Assembly (NCBI GenBank): GCA_030615175.1
Contig: JAUWZX010000003.1
Coordinates: forward strand, 1-52,178
DNA from: Candidatus Parvarchaeota archaeon
GTDB taxonomy: Archaea > Nanobdellota > Nanobdellia > WJKC01
Direction of reading: 5' to 3'
DNA length: 52,178 bases
The notes beneath the pieces were generated by a model that saw only the letters and a program-made list of their open reading frames with translations, searched no databases and had not been told where the DNA came from. This document shows, piece after piece, positions 8,314-16,100 of the stretch. Both the position numbers and the translations under genes were made by a program. The number at the start of each line of letters is the position of its first letter. Within the stretch, counting starts at the first letter, position 1.

Positions 8314-8336
8314 TACGCCAAACCCTTCCTCCGGTT
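8314..8336 (-). promoter_or_regulatory. GGGTTTGG leader motif with Shine-Dalgarno
   Basis: The minus strand reads CCGGAGGAAGGGTTTGGCGT just before the ATG at 8313. AAACC upstream can pair with GGTTT, which would put GGAGG in a loop. The same GGGTTTGG lies just upstream of the starts at 26327 and 27825, and GGGTTTGAC before 45390. Confidence 0.5.
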
Positions 8337-8369
8337 TACAAAACCCTTACTTTATTTTAAAGGATTAAT

Positions 8370-8380
8370 CATTTATAAAC
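8370..8380 (-). promoter_or_regulatory. TATA box of the 599-aa surface gene
   Basis: The minus strand reads GTTTATAAATG, centred about 63 bases before the ATG at 8313. Transcription from it would leave a leader of about 36 bases that includes the Shine-Dalgarno/GGGTTTGG motif. Confidence 0.45.
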
Positions 8381-8427
8381 ATTTTTATGTTCGTTTGATC
8401 TTGCATTTAAATGAAATGTAATAATAA

Positions 8428-8439
8428 TGTTTATAAGTA
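8428..8439 (+). promoter_or_regulatory. TATA box of tnpB
   Basis: TGTTTATAAGTA is centred about 28 bases before the GTG at 8461. This supports a leaderless transcript and this start codon. An out-of-frame ATG two bases earlier hits a stop after eleven codons. Confidence 0.5.
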
Positions 8440-8460
8440 ACGCTTGTTTCGAAAAATAAT

Positions 8461-9579
8461 GTGCTTGCGACTAGGTGTGTTAATGGTAAAATAATTGGCT
8501 TAACTAATCATAAGCAGGAATTACTTGATAATGAATATTCTGAATTCAATAGGTTGACAAAATTCATTAATGAGGCTGATAAAGTTGGCATGGATGAATA
8601 TTGTGAATACTCTTATGTTAAGGACAAATTTAATATTTATTCACTAACTAAATGCTGTGCGTTAAGGAATTGTATTAATTCAAACCATGAACAACCATTA
8701 ATTATTCATAATCAATCAGTTAAAGTTGTAGTTAATGATAATTATTTAACTTCTTTATGGGTTAGAATTGGAGTTTATGGTAAACGTGGTGGCATTTGGC
8801 TACCAATAAAGACTGGAAGTAAAGGGCTTGAATTAATAAATACTTGTAAAACGATGGGTATTAAGATTATTAAGAAAAATAATATTTATTATGTTTCAAT
8901 CACTATTCAAAAAGAAGTACAGGAAATTTCATATTCTAACATTCTCGCAATAGATTTAGGGGAAAAAACAATAGCAACTGTCAGTGGCACTGCACAGGAA
9001 CAACCACTATTTCTTGGCAGGAATGTTAGGGGAATACGCAGGCACTACGCTTGGTTAAGAAAGAAACTCGGCAATAAGAAGCTACTAAAGGAAATGAAGA
9101 AAATAAAGCACAATGAAAAGAATAAGGTGGACTCTATTCTTCATGAAATCTCTAAGAAGATTATTGATATTTCTGTCGCAAGCAATTCAATAATAGTTCT
9201 TGGAGACTTGAAAGGGATAAGGAATTCAGCGAAGAAGAAAGGAAAGAGGATGAATAGAATAGTCAGTAACATGCCATACCATAAACTAACACAAATGATA
9301 ACTTATAAAGCTAAGTGGAAAGGAATAAGAGTGGTGAAGATTAATGAAGCATACACTTCAATAACTTGTAACAAGTGTGGACATAATAATAAGGATAACC
9401 GTAAAAGTCAAGGATTATTCAAATGCAAGGAGTGTGGATGGGAAGTTAACGCTGACTATAACGCCTGCTTAAACATTATCAATAGGTCACTAGATTATAA
9501 GTTTAGTGATGGGGCTCCGATGCTGAAAGCCCAAAACTCAAGCAAGAATGTTAAGATAGATGATTTGAGAAGCATTTAA
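8461..9579 (+). CDS. tnpB: TnpB, IS200/IS605-type RNA-guided nuclease
   Basis: A 372-aa protein of the TnpB/OrfB family with the RuvC fold split as usual: RuvC-I AIDLGEKTIAT (D165), RuvC-II IIVLGDLKGIRN (about 244-255), a zinc ribbon (CNKCG at 303-307, CKECGW at 322-327) and RuvC-III NADYNAC (D332). The N-terminus matches full-length archaeal members. In most TnpB proteins the RuvC-II residue before D249 is a catalytic glutamate; here it is glycine, so cleavage may be altered or lost. No TnpA gene is adjacent. It stands on the plus strand between two minus-strand membrane genes, as expected for an insertion. The GC-rich 3' end (GGGCT...AGCCC, about 9511-9534) is where a guide RNA would be expected. 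Confidence 0.9.
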   Translation: MLATRCVNGKIIGLTNHKQELLDNEYSEFNRLTKFINEADKVGMDEYCEYSYVKDKFNIYSLTKCCALRNCINSNHEQPLIIHNQSVKVVVNDNYLTSLWVRIGVYGKRGGIWLPIKTGSKGLELINTCKTMGIKIIKKNNIYYVSITIQKEVQEISYSNILAIDLGEKTIATVSGTAQEQPLFLGRNVRGIRRHYAWLRKKLGNKKLLKEMKKIKHNEKNKVDSILHEISKKIIDISVASNSIIVLGDLKGIRNSAKKKGKRMNRIVSNMPYHKLTQMITYKAKWKGIRVVKINEAYTSITCNKCGHNNKDNRKSQGLFKCKECGWEVNADYNACLNIINRSLDYKFSDGAPMLKAQNSSKNVKIDDLRSI

Positions 9580-9597
9580 TATGCAAAGCTAAGATTA

Positions 9598-10146
9598 CTA
9601 TTTGGGTAGTGAGAAGAACTCTACTACGGAGTTCCATATTTCTGTTCCTGCTCTAGTTGTTGAATTTATATCCACACATAATGTTGCTTTGGTTCCCTCC
9701 AATAACATGAATAATTGGTTTAGTGATGTGCTAGCCATTACTGGCCCCACCATCATTAATAGTATGAACACGGCCAGTCTTAGTGGGAATGTTATTTCTC
9801 CTTTTTTAACGAATGCCACTAATGCTCCACTAATGCTTCCATTAATTATGTGTAAAAGGATGAATATTGGGCTTATGCACCCCGTTGATAGTCGTAGCAT
9901 GTAATTGAATAACCCGAATGAAATTCCTGTTATGGCTCCGAAGAGTAATCCTCTCTTAATTGTTAAGTTTCTTAATAGTATTAACATCAGGATTGCTTTG
10001 CTAAGTTCAGTTACTAATGGCATAACGTATATCTGGTCTAATGTTACCACGTTTTCTAGTATTATTCCTAAGAAGCAGGCTAACACTATGCCAATTATAA
10101 CCGATATTACTAAGTTCCTCTGATTATTTACTAACCATCTTTTCAA
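9598..10146 (-). CDS. PrsW-like multi-pass membrane protein
   Basis: A 182-aa membrane protein with about five hydrophobic helices (12-32, 40-58, 66-82, 92-112, 122-142). The pattern MPLVTELSKAILML, then GAITGISFGLFN, then HIINGSISGALVA follows that of PrsW-type intramembrane proteases (E47 and K50 of the first motif, H99 of the last). The glutamate usual in the second motif appears to be Asn, so activity is uncertain. It could process membrane-anchored proteins made nearby. Its leader has CCGGGGGAGGAAGGG, resembling the leader of the 599-aa gene. It lies 30 bases downstream of the 713-aa surface-protein gene. Confidence 0.5.
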   Translation of the reverse strand: MKRWLVNNQRNLVISVIIGIVLACFLGIILENVVTLDQIYVMPLVTELSKAILMLILLRNLTIKRGLLFGAITGISFGLFNYMLRLSTGCISPIFILLHIINGSISGALVAFVKKGEITFPLRLAVFILLMMVGPVMASTSLNQLFMLLEGTKATLCVDINSTTRAGTEIWNSVVEFFSLPK

Positions 10147-10176
10147 TTTACCCTTCCTCCCCCGGATATTATTCTT

Positions 10177-12318
10177 TTATTGCCATCCTTCTTCTGGTTC
10201 TTTTCCTTTTGCCCTTCCTTTTTTCTTTCCACGATCCCTTACTGACACGAATATGAATCCCATTATGGCTAAGCCGAATACCGCTATAGTTATTAATGAA
10301 TTAAGCAATCCTTTTTCAAGTTCTTGTGCTTCTACTCTTGTTTCATTAAATTGCTCGAAGACTGTTGTGCGCCTTTCCCTGAATTCATCAGCATCCATTG
10401 CGTAGTAAATATCTTCAATTATGTCCTCAGTGTCACTTAACAGGTTGTAAATGTCACTGGCTTTCCTGACTCCCCATTTAGCCTTGAAGTCTTCATGTAA
10501 TTCGTATGTTTGATTATATAATGTTCTGTTTACCGCTGTAATATTAATTCCTATTGCCGTTAAGTTAGCGTCTATTTTTATTAATTGCTCGTCTAGCCAT
10601 GACCAATTATATGAACCATACTTATTTTCTAGGTAGGTTTTAACGCTTATTACTGTGGCGTTAAGGCCTGTTAACCTGTTCATAATGCTTGTGTTAAGGT
10701 TTATGAATTGTTGAGTAATATTTTCTAGCATTGTATTGTTTACATTAAGTAATCCTCCCGTAGTATTAGTTATGATTGATGAATTAACATTAATGAATTG
10801 TAATGTCCAATTATTCTGCATGCTTGATTGATTTTCAGCAATATATTTTCCTCTTTTAAATATTAATAACCTGTGGGCTGCTAGTCCAGGAATGGTTAAG
10901 CCATTAACGAAGGTTATGCCTCCATGGCAGCCGAAGACGTATTGCTTTCCCGTGATGGCTCCGCCTGTCGTGTTCCCTAGCCATGTAGCTCTTACTACGT
11001 GCTGGTCGTCTGCGTATATTTCAATTTCTGGAGTTGGACTGCCAGTGTAAGAGATTAGTGTTCCGTTCTGAGTTGTTTCTTCAATTTCGCAAGCAAGTGT
11101 GTGTGATGAAATATTTAATGTGTTGCCTATAAAGTCCTTGAATAGTAATTGCAGGTATGCATCTTCCTCTGGGCTTCCAGAAACTACTTCTTGATGCCTG
11201 ACATTAACTACTTCCTCATTTAATTGTTCAGCTATTGGCTTAGAGTATCCTTCAAAGATTAGCCATACTAGGAATTCATTGGTGTCAGTCCATATTGAAC
11301 CTGCATCTACCGTTTGTGATGAGTGCCCTTGTATTGAGTAGTCTTGACCAATGTTAACGTAGTTTGCTGCGCTCCAGTCAGCACTGCCATTAACTATTAT
11401 TTCGAAAAAGTTTCCTGAAAAGTTGCCGATTCCTACTTCAGTGCAGTTCTTAACCCACACATCTTGAGTTAGTTCTGTGGTTGAAATATTGACGGTGTTA
11501 ATGTCATTAATGTGCACGTTTACTGGATCTATTGCTCCAGTGCCTTTCTTCTGTAACCAGTAACAAATCCATGACCTTGTTAGATTTACTGGCTTATCCT
11601 CTGCGTAAAGGCTTACTTGAGCCCACCTGCCACCATATATTTTTGATGAAGTTGCTGGTTCATTAACCCCGAATATTCGATTATCAGTGCAGCCATGCTT
11701 GTAAGTAACGTTGTAATAGCCTCCTGCCGTTAAGTCAATAGTTGTTAGCGTGATTCCTGTCGGGGCGTAATAAGTTAGGTTTCTTGGGCTGTAAGTCCAT
11801 ACTGCTTCAGGTATTCCTGTGGCGTTTGCTATGATTGAAGTATTAATATTATAGAATTGAGTAGTTATGTTCTCCATTATTGTATTATTTAAGTTAATAA
11901 TGTTTCCTGTTTGATTACTCATTATTTCTTCATAGCTATACTTATCAACCACACTAAACTTGAATCCTTGACTTGTTTCCCAACTGGCTTCTGGGTTTGT
12001 TTTATTACAGAAAATAAATCCTAAGTAGATTCCTTCATCCGGAAAACCCGCTGTCGTAGTATTTTTATAATAACCATCATTAATGTGTGTCATAATTCCA
12101 TTAGTTATTATCCTTGTTTCATTAGGTGCCGTTAAATTAAATAAACAAGTGGCCCCCGTAATTGGTGAAGAATTAAACGGTGATGTATTAGCTATTGGCA
12201 ATGAATAAATCGTGACTGGTTCGCTTTGATTATAAGTAATCATTCCATACTCCGAACCAACCACTATAGAGAATAGTAGAGTTACTATTGTTGTAAAAAT
12301 AATTGTTTTAGTATTCAT
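10177..12318 (-). CDS. Surface glycoprotein with coiled-coil repeats, 713 aa
   Basis: A secreted protein with an N-terminal signal segment (TIIFTTIVTLLFSIVVGS), a long Asn/Thr-rich ectodomain and a C-terminal transmembrane helix (LLNSLITIAVFGLAIMGFIF) followed by a basic tail. A helical repeat (NNTIMENITTQFYNINTSI at about 145-163; related copies near 500 and 525-545) looks like a glycosylated coiled coil, as in fibre or stalk proteins. Beta-rich globular parts lie between (about 170-480). There are more than thirty NxS/T sequons. The segment AVWTYSPRNLTYY resembles a short motif of virus tail or fibre proteins. The start overlaps the stop of a 51-aa gene (ATGA). A receptor-binding or surface-fibre role is plausible. 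Confidence 0.7.
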   Translation of the reverse strand: MNTKTIIFTTIVTLLFSIVVGSEYGMITYNQSEPVTIYSLPIANTSPFNSSPITGATCLFNLTAPNETRIITNGIMTHINDGYYKNTTTAGFPDEGIYLGFIFCNKTNPEASWETSQGFKFSVVDKYSYEEIMSNQTGNIINLNNTIMENITTQFYNINTSIIANATGIPEAVWTYSPRNLTYYAPTGITLTTIDLTAGGYYNVTYKHGCTDNRIFGVNEPATSSKIYGGRWAQVSLYAEDKPVNLTRSWICYWLQKKGTGAIDPVNVHINDINTVNISTTELTQDVWVKNCTEVGIGNFSGNFFEIIVNGSADWSAANYVNIGQDYSIQGHSSQTVDAGSIWTDTNEFLVWLIFEGYSKPIAEQLNEEVVNVRHQEVVSGSPEEDAYLQLLFKDFIGNTLNISSHTLACEIEETTQNGTLISYTGSPTPEIEIYADDQHVVRATWLGNTTGGAITGKQYVFGCHGGITFVNGLTIPGLAAHRLLIFKRGKYIAENQSSMQNNWTLQFINVNSSIITNTTGGLLNVNNTMLENITQQFINLNTSIMNRLTGLNATVISVKTYLENKYGSYNWSWLDEQLIKIDANLTAIGINITAVNRTLYNQTYELHEDFKAKWGVRKASDIYNLLSDTEDIIEDIYYAMDADEFRERRTTVFEQFNETRVEAQELEKGLLNSLITIAVFGLAIMGFIFVSVRDRGKKKGRAKGKEPEEGWQ

Positions 12319-12470
12319 TTAATTAACTCCTTAACTTCTTTAATTGCTTTATCACATAATTCCTTATCTTTAGACGGCTCACAATATAAGCTATTAAGCG
12401 TTAATTTATAATCGTGCAATACTTCAAGCACTGATGAAAGCGTTTCCTCAAGTCCTTTTTTCTCAGCCAT
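12315..12470 (-). CDS. Small helical protein, 51 aa
   Basis: A 51-codon frame starting MAEKKGLEETLSSVLEVLHD and ending KEVKELIK. It is acidic-basic amphipathic helix with two cysteines (C30, C39) and no membrane segment. Its TGA overlaps the ATG of the 713-aa surface gene in an ATGA junction. A CTTATTAAT promoter lies 29 bases before its ATG, making it the leaderless first gene of that transcript. The function is unknown; translational coupling to the surface protein is the main clue. Confidence 0.6.
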   Translation of the reverse strand: MAEKKGLEETLSSVLEVLHDYKLTLNSLYCEPSKDKELCDKAIKEVKELIK

Positions 12471-12490
12471 TTATTTATTCTTAATGAATT

Positions 12491-12506
12491 ATTAATTAAT
12501 AAGTTT
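12491..12506 (-). promoter_or_regulatory. CTTATTAAT promoter
   Basis: The minus strand reads AAACTTATTAATTAAT, centred about 29 bases before the ATG at 12470. The same AAACTTATTAAT core precedes the genes starting at 13072 and 22793, suggesting a common promoter class for the envelope genes. Confidence 0.5.
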
Positions 12507-12526
12507 TGCTTAGTTGTTTTTTACAG

Positions 12527-13072
12527 TTATATTAAGTATTCTTTAATGATTGTTTCCTGAAATAATGATCTTTGAACGTCTACTAAGTAATTATTATTTC
12601 CAATGACTGCTAAAACTAGTGAATGACTATTTGTTGAGCCTTTTGTTGAAACAACTCTTGCAGTCATGTTTACTGCTCTGGCCATTGCAGTGAATATTAC
12701 TGAAAATGTCTTGCAGTCGCCACCATTCTCTAATGAATCTTCAAAATTGATTAATTCATTACCAGCATTCTTATTGTGTTCAGCACTGTATTTAATGTTA
12801 TCCTTAACGAATTCACTAATACGTTTGGCCCTACATATGTCAGAACCACATATTTCTGTTAGGCTAATCGTTAATTCCTTAACATCTGGTATCATTAATT
12901 CAGCATTATGGTTCAGAACTGCTGATGTATAACTCGATGGTAGTAATGGCATGACATAAGGTGATATGATGAGTAATATAATTATAGAAGCTAAGCCAGG
13001 AATGGAAAGAATAAGCATTGCTGTTTTAAGGTTTTTTAAAAAATTAATTTTTTTAATCCCTAACTTATTCAT
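12527..13072 (-). CDS. Membrane-anchored transglutaminase-like protein
   Basis: A 181-aa protein with one N-terminal membrane helix (about 18-38) and an external transglutaminase/papain-like core. The catalytic Cys sits in NGGDCKTFSVIFTAMARA (C120), the His in SHSLVLAVI (H150) and the Asp in NYLVDV (D165), in the normal order and spacing. The family includes proteases, transamidases and inactive binding proteins. Outside the membrane it might cross-link or trim the surface proteins encoded around it. It lies 45 bases downstream of the 1988-aa surface-protein gene and has its own leaderless promoter about 28 bases before the ATG. Confidence 0.75.
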   Translation of the reverse strand: MNKLGIKKINFLKNLKTAMLILSIPGLASIIILLIISPYVMPLLPSSYTSAVLNHNAELMIPDVKELTISLTEICGSDICRAKRISEFVKDNIKYSAEHNKNAGNELINFEDSLENGGDCKTFSVIFTAMARAVNMTARVVSTKGSTNSHSLVLAVIGNNNYLVDVQRSLFQETIIKEYLI

Positions 13073-13092
13073 TGTTTATTTTTAAGTAAATC

Positions 13093-13107
13093 GTGATTAA
13101 TAAGTTT
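13093..13107 (-). promoter_or_regulatory. CTTATTAAT promoter
   Basis: The minus strand reads AAAACTTATTAATCA, centred about 28 bases before the ATG at 13072. It matches the promoters at 12491-12506 and 22828-22842. Confidence 0.5.
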
Positions 13108-13117
13108 TTCTTAAATA

Positions 13118-16100
13118 TTAAAATATGCCTATTATCAACTGCCAGAAGAACATCCAAATATTTGTGAAGAAGTCTATTATTGCTTTTGACATTTCTTCTA
13201 ATCCAGGTATTGTTATTGGGGTTATCACTGCTCTTTTGTATATTTTTATTTTAATGCTTTCTCCAACATCTAGGACTCCTAAAGTAATTACTAGTGTTTC
13301 CACTTCATCTATTTCTTCGCAGGTGAATTCTATTGTGTTGACATCTATAATTAGTCTTTCTGTGTACTCGTTAACTTTTGCTACGTAATCAACTAGATTA
13401 CAGTCTTTTTCCTCGTATTCCCATAATAGTTCTGTTAGTGGTACGTAAGCTATACTAGTGACTTCTGCCTCTTGCACGTTGAACTCGGTGTTGTTAAATC
13501 GTAGTTTATAAGCTGGTCTTGGCAGGTTGTACGTTGCTGTTGGCGTTTTATAATTTAACCTGAAGTCTTTGGTTTCCCCCGCTAGTATTGTGCCTAAGTT
13601 AACGCTTAATGTTCCTTGCTCCAGCCCATAGTCAGTTATTGTCTTATTATCCTCATCTAGTAATTTTATTTCCTCGCCGTACCCGATTCTTATGTCTTTG
13701 TAAATATCTACTGTTATGTTTTCTGAAGCGTAATTAGTTAGTCTTATTGTTATGTTAACGTCTGCTAGTTCGTTCACGTAGAATTCTTCTTGGTAGTGGT
13801 ATGCTAATTCTGCGAATACTGGTGGCGTGTAGAAGGTGATGTTATGATGATTGTACGATCTTGGTTGAATATTTTCATCCTCTATGCTTATGTAAGGTCC
13901 ATATAAATCCCATAATAGTTCTTCTCCTACTTCATCGTATAGAATGTTAGTTGCTTCTGGACTTATTCTGAATTTATCAGTTATGGACCTTGTTACTATG
14001 TTTGGATTATAGAATCTACATTCATACTTCCAGTATACTGCTTCACTTACGCCTATCTTTGTTCTTATGTGTTGTTTAGGACAGTCCCCGGCCACACTTA
14101 ATGAACAGTTCTCCCAGTTTCTTGCCTCGTTTTTGCATTGAGTTAATATTGGATCACCAACTAGGGCTGTTATGTAAAATTCGCTTGATTGATTCAGTGA
14201 TGGTTCATACCACGTTATCCTATCTGTCCTGCCATTACCGTTAGTATCCTCTTTTAGTACATTGTAATTCTTATTGGTTGTTACATCAATCCATACTCCA
14301 CTAATCTTCTTATATAAGTATGGTATCACTATTGATTCATTGACGCTTGTGTAAACCTTAACATTAGCGTATATTGGTTCTACTGGACCTGACAAGTTAA
14401 CATACTTAGTATAATGAGTTAAGTTTACAATAAAGCTTGTCGTTATGTTTGGCGCCGTGGTGTTATAAGTTACGTTGAATCCTATTTCTTGTCCCGCAGT
14501 CATTGATGACTTATTCCACTTAAAATAACGCTCTGAAGCATTTACTTCTTGTGGAGTTATTACTTCGGTGTCAGTTGTTATATTAATTGTTGATGGATTA
14601 GTGCTTGTAGGTATTGTTAATTGTCCTGTAACATTATAGTAAGTGATTGCTGCGGTATTATCCCAGAATACTTGCCTAGAGTAATTAACTTCTTTGTTAA
14701 TCTCTATTGCCCCCAAAACTAATGAACCAATTATTTCATTTACTGCTGGCATCGTATAATTAGTTACCGCTATATAAGTTCCTGATGCCACTACATCGAA
14801 TAGTACGCTTGTACCATTTCCTGACTCCATTACTGCTTCAGCAGGTATCTCCGTGAATGTTACATTAACATTATCATAACCCACTAGTGTGTCTGTGTTA
14901 GTACCGTTTATTTTTGCCTCAAATCTTGCTCTGGGGCCAACTATTATTGTAAGGTTTTGTGCTTGTATTTCTGGTTTTTTTGTTATCACATTGGTTTTAT
15001 TGCTGACTACTTCTCTCGTATCATCTGTTCCTGTTCCTGATGCAGGTATTGATGGTATGTATTGTATTCCTGTTATCGTGCAAGTCCATCCACTTCTACA
15101 CATTGCAGAAGCCGATGTATTATTGTATGCAACGTTTGTGAAACTTATGTTTAATGAATTACTTGCTCTTCCCTTGCCATGAATCCATGCTAGTCCTCCT
15201 GCGTAAGTTGTTTCTGTTACGTATTGCTGCCAGTCTGTTCCTGTTGTTTCCGTAAGCCAGTCTCCAGTGTCAGAGGCATTCCATTCAAAAGTATTGTTTA
15301 TGTTTCTTGTTCCTGTACAGTAATCACACACCGCTTCACCATACAGTAATGAAACTTCCCATGGCACGTCTGTGAAGTTATAGTTTGCAGTTCCATTAAC
15401 TAGCCTTACTATACCTTGATGAGTCATATTTTGCTGGTAACTCTTGTTTTCCTCCCAGTTATGAATTGTCTCATTAATCCAGTCACCAGTGTCAGAGGCG
15501 TTGAATGCGAAGTCACCGATATAGAAGCCCCTTAAGTCAGTGCAGTAATCACAAACGGTTTCATTTGTTGGTAGTGAGACAGTCCAATTAACATCAGTGA
15601 AATTATAGTCAGGATTAGTTCCGTTGATTAATCTTAGTAATCCTTGAGAACTAAGATTATGACTGTAACTATTGTTTTCTTCCCATGCTTGAATAGTTTC
15701 GTTAATCCAATCTCCTGTATCTGAAGCATTCCACTCGAAGTCTCCTACATTAACATTCATAGTATCTGTACAATAGTCACAGACTGTTTCATTGACTGGT
15801 AATGATACGCTGAAATTAACATCAGTGAAGTCCCTGCCAGTGTTAGTGCCATTCACTTTCCTCTTAATTCCTTGGTGAGTTAAGTTATGACTGTAAGTAG
15901 CATTCTCCGCCCAATTATGGACTGTCTCGTTAATCCAATCATAATAACAAGCAGCTACCGTGGTATTCTGACCTGAATTCCATGAAGTGCCAGGCACCCT
16001 AAGATTACCATAAGTAAAGTTACCATAACCTCCCTTGAATGGAGTTATCTCCCAATTAACAATGGACAGGTTTAGTTCATAATCACTAGTTAAGGTGATT

